64,000 nucleotides of DNA, taken from the NCBI RefSeq assembly GCF_041929235.1, contig NZ_JBHFNP010000278.1:1-64000 (forward strand), written 5' to 3'. The DNA is from Microseira sp041929235. GTDB taxonomy: Bacteria > Cyanobacteriota > Cyanobacteriia > Cyanobacteriales > Aerosakkonemataceae. Below the pieces are notes generated by a model. The model was not told the origin of the DNA and ran no database searches. It saw nothing but the letters and a program-made list of their open reading frames with translations. A program made the position numbers and the translations under genes. This document shows, piece by piece, positions 34,212-42,421 of the stretch (its first letter is position 1; each line of letters begins with the position of its first letter).

Positions 34212-36281
34212 TTACCAAGGAATTAAAACATCAATCAACTTGATGGCAATAAACGGCGCTATTACACCGCCCAATCCATAAATTAAAATGTTTCTTCGCA
34301 GCAATTGATCCGCAGTCAAGGGACGGAATTTTACCCCTGTCAGTGCTAGCGGAATCAAGGCAGGAATAATCAAAGCGTTATAAATTAAAGCCGAAAGAAT
34401 GGCAGATTGCGGACTTTTTAATCCCATAATATTCAGCGCGCCAATTCCAGCAGCCGAAAAAATTGTTGGGATAATCGCGAAATATTTGGCGATATCGTTG
34501 GCGATGGAAAAAGTAGTTAAAGCACCCCGCGTAATTAACAATTGCTTCCCAATTGTTACTAAATCGATTAATTTAGTTGGGTCGGAATCCAAATCCACCA
34601 TATTCGCCGCTTCTTTCGCCGCTTGGGTTCCAGAGTTCATCGCCAACCCGACATTTGCTTGCGCTAAAGCTGGGGCGTCGTTTGTCCCATCCCCCGTCAT
34701 GGCGACTAGCTTTCCTTGCGATTGTTCGCTGCGAATCACCTCGATTTTGTCTTCCGGCGTCGCTTCGGCGATGAAGTCGTCCACCCCTGCTTCTTTTGCA
34801 ATCACCGAGGCGGTGATGCGGTTGTCTCCTGTCAGCATGATGGTTTTGACCCCCATGCGGCGCAATTGGTCGAACCGCTCGCGCAAACCCGGTTTTACAA
34901 TATCTTTGAGGTAAATGACTCCGTAGATTTCGCTATCTTGACAAACGGCTAAAGGCGTGCCTCCTAACTTAGAAACTCGTTCGTAGGCGGCGTCGAGGTC
35001 GCTGGGGACTTGACCGCTGCGCGATCGCACAAAGCCCTTAATCGCATCCACCGCGCCTTTCCTGACTTCCCTACCATTGGGTAAATTTGTGCCGCTCATG
35101 CGGGTTTTAGCCGAAAATTCCACCCCAAGGGCGCGGTTGCGGTCAAAATCGATCCCAACGCGCAGCCGCTCTGCCAAAGCCACGATAGACCGACCTTCCG
35201 GGGTTTCGTCAAACACGCTGGCAGCTAAGGCTACTTTCGCCACTTCTTCTACCGTATGACCCTTGATAGGAATGAATTCATCTGCTAAGCGATTGCCCAA
35301 GGTAATCGTGCCGGTTTTATCCAAAACCAGGGTATTGATATCGCCGCAAGCTTCCACCGCCCGCCCGGAGGTGGCAATTACATTGAATTGCGCTACTCTG
35401 TCCATCCCGGCGATGCCGATGGCGCTGAGTAAACCGCCGATGGTGGTGGGAATGAGGGCGACGAGGAGGGATATGAGGATAGCGATCGTTGTTGGTGTAT
35501 TTACGTAGTTCGCCAAAGGCGGCGTGGTGGCGACGACGATTAAAAAGACTTGGGTCAAAACTGCCAGCAAGACGGTGAGGGCGATTTCGTTAGGAGTTTT
35601 GCTGCGCGCCGCCCCTTCTACGAGGGATATCATCCGGTCAATGAAGCCTTGACCTGGATCGGCGGTAATTTTAATTACCAACTCGTCGGATACAATCCGA
35701 GTACCCCCGGTAACGGAACTGGCGATATCGGTTCCGGGTTGTTTTAAAACGGGGGCAGATTCGCCGGTAATGGCAGATTCATCGACGGAGGCGACTCCGG
35801 AAATGACTTCGCCATCGGCGGGAATCATATCTCCGGCGATGACTTTGACTTGATCTCCCCGTCGTAAAGTGGTGGAACTGACTTGTTGAATTGAGCCATC
35901 GGGGAGGATTTTACGGGCGAGGGTATCGGAACGAGTTGACCGCAGGGTGTCAGCTTGCGCTTTACCGCGTCCTTCGGCGACGGCTTCGGCAAAGTTGGCG
36001 AATAAGACGGTAAAGAAGAGGATGAGGGTAATTAAGCTGTTGAGGAGTCGTTGGTTTTCACCTTGTACGGTGCCGAATAAGTTGGGGTCGATGGTGACTA
36101 AGGCGGTGATGATGGTGGCTACCCAGACGATGAACATGACTGGGTTTCTGATGGCGATGCGGGGGTCGAGTTTGCGGAAGGCGTCCCGGATGGCTCTTTG
36201 GTAGAGTCCTGCCATGTTGGCTTTGGGTGTGTGTTTGCGGGTGTCGCGGGGACCAGTGGGTATTTTGATGGGTTTGGACAT
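34212..36281 (-). CDS. kdpB: Potassium-transporting P-type ATPase B chain KdpB
   Basis: A 689-residue P-type ATPase, the catalytic subunit of the Kdp pump. It has the phosphorylation loop LVLDKTGTITLGNR, the actuator motif SAITGESAPV, the nucleotide-binding KGAVDAIKGF, and the hinge TGDNRITASVIAKE with MTGDGTNDAPALAQA. Membrane helices lie at the expected places (NPVMFIVWVATIITALVTI, LLVALIPTTIGGLLSAIGIA). The first 25 residues are a cyanobacteria-type basic extension. It is separated from kdpA by 730 bp occupied by STRR and an antisense gene, unlike the compact operon usual for kdp. Confidence 0.97.
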   Translation of the reverse strand: MSKPIKIPTGPRDTRKHTPKANMAGLYQRAIRDAFRKLDPRIAIRNPVMFIVWVATIITALVTIDPNLFGTVQGENQRLLNSLITLILFFTVLFANFAEAVAEGRGKAQADTLRSTRSDTLARKILPDGSIQQVSSTTLRRGDQVKVIAGDMIPADGEVISGVASVDESAITGESAPVLKQPGTDIASSVTGGTRIVSDELVIKITADPGQGFIDRMISLVEGAARSKTPNEIALTVLLAVLTQVFLIVVATTPPLANYVNTPTTIAILISLLVALIPTTIGGLLSAIGIAGMDRVAQFNVIATSGRAVEACGDINTLVLDKTGTITLGNRLADEFIPIKGHTVEEVAKVALAASVFDETPEGRSIVALAERLRVGIDFDRNRALGVEFSAKTRMSGTNLPNGREVRKGAVDAIKGFVRSRSGQVPSDLDAAYERVSKLGGTPLAVCQDSEIYGVIYLKDIVKPGLRERFDQLRRMGVKTIMLTGDNRITASVIAKEAGVDDFIAEATPEDKIEVIRSEQSQGKLVAMTGDGTNDAPALAQANVGLAMNSGTQAAKEAANMVDLDSDPTKLIDLVTIGKQLLITRGALTTFSIANDIAKYFAIIPTIFSAAGIGALNIMGLKSPQSAILSALIYNALIIPALIPLALTGVKFRPLTADQLLRRNILIYGLGGVIAPFIAIKLIDVLIPW

Positions 36282-36290
36282 AGATGATGA

Positions 36291-36373
36291 GTGGATTGCT
36301 AATTGCTAATTGCTAATTGCTAATTGCTCATTGCTAATTGCTAATTGCTAATTGCTCATTGCTCATTGCTCAT
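36291..36373. repeat. STRR block upstream of kdpB
   Basis: About ten CTAATTG/CTCATTG heptamers lie between the kdpB start and the antisense four-helix-bundle gene. Confidence 0.9.
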
Positions 36374-36429
36374 GGTTAAGGTGAGGATGGGTGGGGGAAG
36401 ACTAGGTGATAGGAATAAGTCGGAGACCT

Positions 36430-36789
36430 ATGGGAAAACCTAGCTTTGAGAAACTGGATGTTTACAAACTGTCGGAAAAACTATCTGATGAGATTTGGCA
36501 CATTGTTAAGGAATGGGATTCCTTCACTAAAGAGACTATGGGGAAGCAAATTGTTAGGTCTGCGGATAGTGTGTGTGCCAATATTGCAGAAGGAGAAGGT
36601 CGATATAATTTCCAAGACAATCGTCGTTTCATCAAAATAGCAAGGGGTTCTTTATACGAAACCATCAACTGGTTAAGACGTGCCTACAGAAGGAATTTAT
36701 TAACCAAAGAAGAGAGCAAGCGGATTACCTTAATCGTTGATGAACTATGCCCTAAACTAAATGCCTACCTTAATTCTATTGGTCATTAG
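36430..36789 (+). CDS. Four-helix-bundle protein (S23 rRNA-intervening-sequence / Avd-like family)
   Basis: A 119-residue protein (start at 36430 with GGAGA 6 bases upstream) of the four-helix-bundle family. Family marks are FEKLDVYKLSEKLSDEIW, a KQIVRSADSVCANIAEGEGR motif, and FIKIARGSLYETINWLRRAYRR. Relatives are encoded within rRNA intervening sequences or act as Avd accessory proteins of diversity-generating retroelements. Most are free-standing with no known role. No reverse transcriptase or variable repeat is nearby. It is antisense to the kdp genes and flanked on both sides by STRR blocks, which suggests arrival by insertion between kdpA and kdpB. Confidence 0.88.
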   Translation: MGKPSFEKLDVYKLSEKLSDEIWHIVKEWDSFTKETMGKQIVRSADSVCANIAEGEGRYNFQDNRRFIKIARGSLYETINWLRRAYRRNLLTKEESKRITLIVDELCPKLNAYLNSIGH

Positions 36790-37014
36790 CTAATGGTTAA
36801 TGGCTAATGGCTAATTGCTAATTGCTAATTGCTAATTGCTGATTGCTAATTGCTGATTGCTAATTGCTAATGGCTAATTGCTGATTGCTAATTGCTATAA
36901 GAGCGTAATATAGCATTTTTCCTAACATTAGCCATTAGCCATTAGCCATTAACCATTAGCCATTAACCATTAGCCATTAGCCATTAGCCATTAGCCATTA
37001 ACCATTAGCCATTA
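36790..37014. repeat. Large STRR block between the four-helix-bundle gene and kdpA
   Basis: CTAATTG-type heptamers to about 36897 and GCCATTA/ACCATTA heptamers from 36927 to the kdpA stop codon. More than 25 units in all. Confidence 0.9.
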
Positions 37015-38718
37015 GCCATTAGCTATTTGGAATGCTTCGGCTATTGGTCCTAGTGCGAGGATGGGGAAGAAGGTGAGGGCGCCGAGGATGAGAATGATGC
37101 CTGCGGTGACGCTGATGAATAGTTTGGTGTCGGTTCTCAATGTGCCTACTGTCATGGGGACTGGTTGTTTGCGAGACATGCTGTCTGCTAGTAATAAGAG
37201 GGAAATTATGGGGATGTAGCGTCCGGCTAGTAGGCTGAAGCTGGTGCTGAGGTTCCACCATAAAGCGCCGGAGGCGGGTTGGCTGTCTGCTAGTCCTTCA
37301 AAACCCGAACCGTTGTTGGCTGCGGCAGAGGCGTATTCGTAAATGATTTGGGCGAGTCCATGATATCCGGGGTTGGTGATGCCGTTGAATTCGGTGGGGA
37401 AGCTGATGGCGATCGCTCCAGGAATTAATATGGCTATGGGATGGACGAGTAATATTAAAAAGCTGGCGAGGACTACTTCTCTTTTTTCGATTTTGCGTCC
37501 TAAAAATTCTGGGGTTCTGCCTACCATTAGTCCTGTGACGAATACTGCCAATATTAGGTAGGCAAATAGATAAGCGGTTCCGGTTCCTTGTCCGCCCCAA
37601 ACTATTTGTAAGAACATGTTGGCAAGGGTGACGAATCCGCCTGTGGGCATGAAGGAATCGTGCATACTGTTAACGGCGCCGGTCATTGTGCCTGTGGTAC
37701 TTACGGCATATAAGGCGGATTCTGCCCAGCCAAATCTGACTTCTTTTCCTTCTAAGTTGGGTGCGGTTGTTCCTAGTAAGGCGTTGATGGCTGGGTTTCC
37801 TTGGTATTCGCCTGTGGCGGCGATGATGATAAATAGGATAAAAATTGCCATCACCATGCCGTAAATCAACCAGGCTTGTTTGCGGTTGTTGGCTATGATG
37901 CCGAAGGTGTAAATCAACGATGAGGGAATCGCCAGCATGGTGACAATTTCGATTAAATTGGTGGCGGGGTTGGGATTTTCAAAGGGGTGGGCGGAGTTAA
38001 TCGCGAAAAAGCCACCGCCGTTTTCTCCTAATTCTTTGATGATTTCAAAATGGGCAACGGGACCGCGCGCGATCGCCTGACTTATCCCCCCATTTTCCAA
38101 TGTCGGCACTACGGTTGGCCCCCCTAATGTTTCCGGCACTCCCAAGGCGATTAAAACAATTGCGCCAACTATACTAATCGGCAGTAAAATTTGCGTAATT
38201 GATTTGATTAAATCGACGTAAAAGTTTCCCAATGGTCTACCCGTCAACCCGCGAATAAAAGCGATACCCACCGCCAATCCCGTCGCCGCTGATGTAAACA
38301 TCATGAATCCTAAAGCAGCAAATTGACTGAAATAACTGTAGGTAGTTTCCCCAGAATAATGCTGCTGATTCGTATTAGTAACAAACGAAATCGCCGTATG
38401 TAAATTTGTATCCCAAGTCGGGGAACTTAACCTTGTTGGGTTAAATGGCAACACTCGCTGCCAGCTAAAAATCAAGAAGATAAACGCCGCCATCACTAAA
38501 TTACTGTAAATAACGGCTCTAGCGTACTGCCAAACCGTCATATCTTCTTTCCTAGCAATCCCGCTTAATCTAAATATCGCCCCTTCTAAAAAATTGGCAA
38601 TCGGGTCAAAAAACGTTTTATCTCCTAAATAAACCCGCGCCATATACCCGCCAAACACAGGCGTTATTGCCACAACAATCAGCAAAATTATTGCTATTTG
38701 AATCCATCCCTCTAACAT
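37012..38718 (-). CDS. kdpA: Potassium-transporting ATPase A chain KdpA
   Basis: A 568-residue polytopic K+-translocating subunit of the superfamily of K+ transporters. The four selectivity-filter-like loops are visible: SFVTNTNQQHYSGE, ENGGGFFAINSAHPFENP, VSTTGTMTGAVNSM, and AAANNGSGFEGL. The last is the conserved NNGSAF/NNGSGF signature. About ten membrane helices are present. The start MLEGWIQIAIILLIV is typical. It is the first gene of the minus-strand kdp cluster and faces the sensor kinase gene across a 277-bp divergent promoter region. Confidence 0.97.
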   Translation of the reverse strand: MLEGWIQIAIILLIVVAITPVFGGYMARVYLGDKTFFDPIANFLEGAIFRLSGIARKEDMTVWQYARAVIYSNLVMAAFIFLIFSWQRVLPFNPTRLSSPTWDTNLHTAISFVTNTNQQHYSGETTYSYFSQFAALGFMMFTSAATGLAVGIAFIRGLTGRPLGNFYVDLIKSITQILLPISIVGAIVLIALGVPETLGGPTVVPTLENGGISQAIARGPVAHFEIIKELGENGGGFFAINSAHPFENPNPATNLIEIVTMLAIPSSLIYTFGIIANNRKQAWLIYGMVMAIFILFIIIAATGEYQGNPAINALLGTTAPNLEGKEVRFGWAESALYAVSTTGTMTGAVNSMHDSFMPTGGFVTLANMFLQIVWGGQGTGTAYLFAYLILAVFVTGLMVGRTPEFLGRKIEKREVVLASFLILLVHPIAILIPGAIAISFPTEFNGITNPGYHGLAQIIYEYASAAANNGSGFEGLADSQPASGALWWNLSTSFSLLAGRYIPIISLLLLADSMSRKQPVPMTVGTLRTDTKLFISVTAGIILILGALTFFPILALGPIAEAFQIANG

Positions 38719-38769
38719 ACTTTATAACACCTCCAAAACTCATCTATCTTTCCAACCAACTCTTCTTTT

Positions 38770-38803
38770 CTCTTACCTCTGCGTTCTCTGCGCCTCTGCG
38801 GTT
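38770..38803. repeat. CCTCTGCGTT dispersed repeat in the kdp promoter region
   Basis: CCTCTGCGTTCTCTGCGCCT followed by CTGCGGTTCAATAAT. Copies occur in mfd (24131-24161) and before devC (45490-45530). It is a common dispersed repeat of filamentous cyanobacteria, as far as I recall. Confidence 0.7.
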
Positions 38804-38925
38804 CAATAATCCAGTATTTTTCCATTCAACAAACTAATATTGCCGCATTTTTCCATAAAACAACAGGTATAAATCGCAGTTTAGCGAAGTTTTATATGAG
38901 AAGATATACCTCTTAAGATACAAAA

Positions 38926-38953
38926 GCGTTTAGAGCGTTTAGAAAGTGTTTAG
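38926..38953. promoter_or_regulatory. Tandem GCGTTTAGA repeats between kdpA and the sensor kinase gene
   Basis: Two exact copies of GCGTTTAGA and a third related unit (AAGTGTTTAG) lie in tandem at 9-10-bp spacing, 210 bp upstream of kdpA and about 43 bp upstream of the kinase gene. Direct repeats of this spacing suit a response-regulator site. Binding by the nearby NarL-type regulator is only a hypothesis. Confidence 0.45.
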
Positions 38954-38995
38954 TTGCCAAATATACCAGTGAATATATATTGAATTACAAAATTT

Positions 38996-40165
38996 ATGGA
39001 TATAATAAAAAATATAACTACTCTGGTAAATTCCCAGATGTCGCTTCAGTTATTGCTTCAAGCTTTACCTCGCAGGTGGATTCGGAAGCTAAAAGATCCG
39101 CAGTGGGGTGTATTCTGGACGATCGTGGGACTGTTTGTGGCGATCGCTATTTTAGAATTCTCCACGCCCCCCAGCTACGTATTCGCCTATCTTTACATCG
39201 GGCCAATTTTACTCGCTTCCTCGCGGTTGAGTCGCGAAGCAACGGTCCAATTTACCCTGGTGGCGGTGGTTTTAACCATGGTAGCGCTGTGGGGTTCCGG
39301 CGGAAACGGTCTTTTAGCGCCAACGATCGCATCCAGGCTGATCGCGGTGCTAGCATTGGGAGTAACGGGATTTTTAAGCGATCGCAATCGCAGATACCTT
39401 GATGCGATCGCACAACAGCAAGCCAAACTAGAAGCTGGGGAAAAATTATCCCGTCTGCGAGAAGATTTTGCTTCTACCCTCACCCACGATTTGAAAACAC
39501 CCCTATTAGGTGCGATAGAAACTCTCAAAGCGTTCGATCAAGAACACTTTGGTGCAATTCTACCCGCACAGCGAAAAGTTTTGGCAACAATCGTCCGCAG
39601 TCACCAAACAAGTCTGCAACTGGTAGAAACTTTATTAGATGTTTACCGCAACGATACGGAAGGATTGCAACTCCAACTCGCTCCGGTAGATTTAGTAACT
39701 ATAGCAGAGGAAGTCGCAGCAACGCTATTTGACCTCGCTAAAAGCCGTCGCGTTCACCTCTCATTTAACCACGGCGATTCGGAGTTTCGCAAGTATTTAT
39801 GGGTAAATGGAGATGGATTTCAACTAGGGCGAGTATTTGCCAATCTGCTCACCAATGCCATTAACCATACCCCACGGGGCGGTAAAGTGGAAATTGTGCT
39901 GGAGCCTGGAGTTTCTTATCAAGTTGCCAAAATTATCGATACGGGTGCGGGGATAACAGCGGATCAACTACCCCACCTGTTTGAGAGATTTTATCAAGGA
40001 GATAGCGATCGCACTGCCAAAGGATCCGGTTTGGGTTTGTATCTAACTCGTCAAATTATCGCAGCACATGGCGGTACAATTTGGGCGGAGAGTCGTTCTC
40101 CCTATGGAGCAATCTTTTGTTTCCGATTGCCTGCTTTTCCCATCCAGCCGCATTCATCTCAATAA
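38996..40165 (+). CDS. Membrane sensor histidine kinase
   Basis: A kinase of up to 389 residues with three or four membrane helices (about residues 38-125: GVFWTIVGLFVAIAILEFS, YLYIGPILLAS, FTLVAVVLTMVALWG, LIAVLALGVTGFLS). A HisKA domain follows (H-box FASTLTHDLKTPLLGAIETL), then the HATPase domain (NLLTNAINHTPRGG, DTGAGI, KGSGLGLYLTRQII). No periplasmic sensor domain is evident. Starts at 38996 or 39038 are possible; the second (MSLQLLLQAL) fits the family better. It is divergent to kdpA and followed at once by a response regulator gene, so both very likely control kdp. Confidence 0.9.
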   Translation: MDIIKNITTLVNSQMSLQLLLQALPRRWIRKLKDPQWGVFWTIVGLFVAIAILEFSTPPSYVFAYLYIGPILLASSRLSREATVQFTLVAVVLTMVALWGSGGNGLLAPTIASRLIAVLALGVTGFLSDRNRRYLDAIAQQQAKLEAGEKLSRLREDFASTLTHDLKTPLLGAIETLKAFDQEHFGAILPAQRKVLATIVRSHQTSLQLVETLLDVYRNDTEGLQLQLAPVDLVTIAEEVAATLFDLAKSRRVHLSFNHGDSEFRKYLWVNGDGFQLGRVFANLLTNAINHTPRGGKVEIVLEPGVSYQVAKIIDTGAGITADQLPHLFERFYQGDSDRTAKGSGLGLYLTRQIIAAHGGTIWAESRSPYGAIFCFRLPAFPIQPHSSQ

Positions 40166-40166
40166 A

Positions 40167-40853
40167 ATGCCCGCTGCCTCTATTAAAATCCTCCTAGTGG
40201 AAGATGACGAACTATTCCGTTTGGGTTTGCGAACTCGACTCGAACGAGAACCGGGAATGGAAATTGTTGCCGAAGCCGAAGATGGCGAAACTGCTGTAGA
40301 ATTGGCAAAACACTATCCTTTAAATGTCGTAGTTCTTGACATCGGTTTGCCAGGAATTGGCGGCATCGAAGCCTGTCGTCAACTCAAACAAGCACAACCT
40401 AACCTACCGATTTTAGTCCTGACTTCCCGCACGCAAAAATCTCTGATTGTCAGGTTAATTGAAGCCGGAGTCCAGGGTTATTCTCAAAAAGGCGTCCCAT
40501 CGGAAACGCTCATTTTAGCCATTCGTTCGGTGGCGGCGGGTGCGTCTTGGTGGGACTCAACCGCAACCGCAGAAATTAGAGCCAATTGTAGCAATCATTC
40601 TACTACTCCCAATCTTGAAGATGAAACTAATAGTAATAACCATCTCACCAGGCGCGAACAAGAAATCCTCGCCTTAATTGCAGCGGGTAAAACCAATCAA
40701 GAAATAGCCAACCTGCTTTATATTGCCCCCGGTACGGTGCGGGTACACGTGCATACAATATTGCACAAATTAGGCGTTAACGACCGCACCAGAGCAGCCG
40801 TAATTGCAATTCAAAAGCAATTAATCCCTCAAGAATTACTAAGCGATCGCTAA
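40167..40853 (+). CDS. NarL/LuxR-type response regulator
   Basis: A 228-residue regulator starting one base after the kinase stop, so translational coupling is likely. The receiver domain has the acidic pair in LLVEDDELFRLGLRTRLE, the phosphorylated Asp in VVLDIGLPGIGG, the Thr/Ser in VLTSRTQ and Lys in YSQKGVPSE. The output domain is a LuxR-type helix-turn-helix (LTRREQEILALIAAGKTNQE, LYIAPGTVRVHVHTILHKLG). The classic Kdp regulator KdpE is of the OmpR type, so this locus uses a different class. Confidence 0.93.
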   Translation: MPAASIKILLVEDDELFRLGLRTRLEREPGMEIVAEAEDGETAVELAKHYPLNVVVLDIGLPGIGGIEACRQLKQAQPNLPILVLTSRTQKSLIVRLIEAGVQGYSQKGVPSETLILAIRSVAAGASWWDSTATAEIRANCSNHSTTPNLEDETNSNNHLTRREQEILALIAAGKTNQEIANLLYIAPGTVRVHVHTILHKLGVNDRTRAAVIAIQKQLIPQELLSDR

Positions 40854-40889
40854 TAGTGAATACCGAAACTAGAAACTTATTTTCTCTAA

Positions 40890-40937
40890 CCAATTAGCAA
40901 TTAGCAATTAGCAATTAGCAATTAGCAATTAGCAATT
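40890..40937. repeat. STRR block before kdpD
   Basis: About six AATTAGC heptamers run up to the ATG of kdpD, replacing a normal Shine-Dalgarno. Confidence 0.9.
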
Positions 40938-42080
40938 ATGATTTATTCCAGCGAAATGAATGGCGATCGCAACAGGCGTCGCGGCAAGCATAAAATATTT
41001 ATCGGCATGTCTCCCGGCGTTGGTAAAACTTACCGCATGTTAGAAGAAGGCAAGCAACTAAAAGAAGAAGGCATTGATGTTGTCATTGGATTGTTGGAAA
41101 CCCACGGACGGGAAGAAACCGCAGAACAAGCAGTTGGTTTAGAAATAGTGCCGCGCCAACAAATAACAGTGTCTGGCACCACCCTAACCGAAATGGACAC
41201 CGATGCTGTCGTGGCGCGCCAGCCTCAACTCGCTTTAATTGATGAATTGGCGCATACAAACGTACCGGGATCTCAGCGAGAAAAGCGTTACCAAGATGTT
41301 GAATATATTTTATCAAAAGGCATAGATGTTTATTCAACTGTCAATATTCAGCATCTAGAAAGTTTGAACGATATCGTCGCTAGAATTACGGGAATTGTTG
41401 TACGCGAACGCATTCCGGATCGCGTTTTAGAAGCAGCCGATGAAGTTGTTGTTGTGGACGTGACGCCAGAAACTTTAGAAGAACGTCTAACCGAAGGAAA
41501 AATCTACGCCCCCCATAAAATAGACCAAGCTTTACAACACTTTTTCCAGCGGCGCAATTTGATTGCACTTAGAGAGTTAGCGTTGCGGGAAGTCGCAGAC
41601 AATATTGAAGAGGAAGCACTCGAACAAGAAGCGATCGGTGCAACTTCTAAAGGGGAGTATTGCAACATCCTCGAACGGGTTTTAGTCTGCGTCTCGACTT
41701 ACCCGAATTCCTTGCAGTTGATTCGGCGAGGGGCAAGAATTGCCAGTTATATGAATGGTCGTCTTTATGTTTTATTTGTGGATAACCCGGATCGATTTCT
41801 CACCAGGGAAGAAAGCTTGCACATTCACAATTGCGAAAAGCTGTGTCAGGAATTTAGCGGCGAATTTTTGCGCGTCACCAGCTATGATATCGCCAACGCG
41901 ATCGCTAACGTAGCAAAAGAATACCGCATTACTCAGATTGTAGTTGGGAAAAGCCCGCGCTCGCGCTGGAAGTTGCTGCTGAGGGGATCTTTAACGCAAC
42001 AGCTAGTGCGACTGCTCAAAAATATCGATTTACATATTATCGCCAGCGATAAAAAACCTGCCCGCTCCCTCGATTCCTAG
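40938..42080 (+). CDS. kdpD: KdpD, short cyanobacterial form (KdpD sensor and Usp domains only)
   Basis: A 380-residue protein that ends before the membrane and kinase parts of the enterobacterial KdpD (about 890 residues). The N-terminal KdpD domain has the ATP-binding loop FIGMSPGVGKTYRMLEEG and Walker B-like LALIDELAHTNVPGS. A universal-stress-protein-like domain follows (RVLVCVSTYPNSLQLIRRGA, ITQIVVGKSPRSRW). Short KdpD proteins are normal in cyanobacteria. Here a separate histidine kinase and response regulator stand directly upstream, and KdpD may modulate them. The start codon is preceded by STRR, so the true ribosome site is unclear; an in-frame ATG seven codons later is also possible. 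Confidence 0.93.
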   Translation: MIYSSEMNGDRNRRRGKHKIFIGMSPGVGKTYRMLEEGKQLKEEGIDVVIGLLETHGREETAEQAVGLEIVPRQQITVSGTTLTEMDTDAVVARQPQLALIDELAHTNVPGSQREKRYQDVEYILSKGIDVYSTVNIQHLESLNDIVARITGIVVRERIPDRVLEAADEVVVVDVTPETLEERLTEGKIYAPHKIDQALQHFFQRRNLIALRELALREVADNIEEEALEQEAIGATSKGEYCNILERVLVCVSTYPNSLQLIRRGARIASYMNGRLYVLFVDNPDRFLTREESLHIHNCEKLCQEFSGEFLRVTSYDIANAIANVAKEYRITQIVVGKSPRSRWKLLLRGSLTQQLVRLLKNIDLHIIASDKKPARSLDS

Positions 42081-42249
42081 CTTTCTGTGACAAGGATCTT
42101 TCCCAGTCTCCCTCAGATTCAGCCTTTCACCCATGGCGAGTCATAGGCATTGAGGTTATCAGTTATAATTTAGCCACCCATGGGATCTTGACCTATGGGC
42201 GATCGCCCAGGCAAAATAGGTAACATTATTTAGAAAAATGGTATAAATT

Positions 42250-42345
42250 TCCAGTAGCTTCATTTGTCGGGAATGACATTCAGGAGTGCAACTACCGTAT
42301 TCAGTGGAAACACTGAGTACCCCTAAAATCATTAGTATTTGGTGA
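42250..42345 (+). ncRNA. Candidate Yfr2/Cyano-1 family small RNA
   Basis: A hairpin with TCAGT/ACTGA arms exposes GGAAAC in its loop (42301-42316), within GTATTCAGTGGAAACACTGA. A GGAAACA loop is, as I remember, the hallmark of the cyanobacterial Yfr2 RNA family. A TATAAA at 42242-42247 could be its -10 element. The extent given is a guess. The rest of the 340-bp kdpD-42422 gap holds a palindrome-like CCATGGCGAG/CCCATGGG region near 42130-42190 and no gene. Confidence 0.4.
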
Positions 42346-42421
42346 CTTTACTGATGATGACAACACCTTCCTAATGGGCATTCTATAAACAGACCTATTT
42401 TTTCAGATCACCCGCCCGACC

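Noticed and set aside
36430..36789. Diversity-generating retroelement based on the Avd-like protein
   Set aside because: No reverse transcriptase gene or template/variable repeat pair is found in the neighbourhood.
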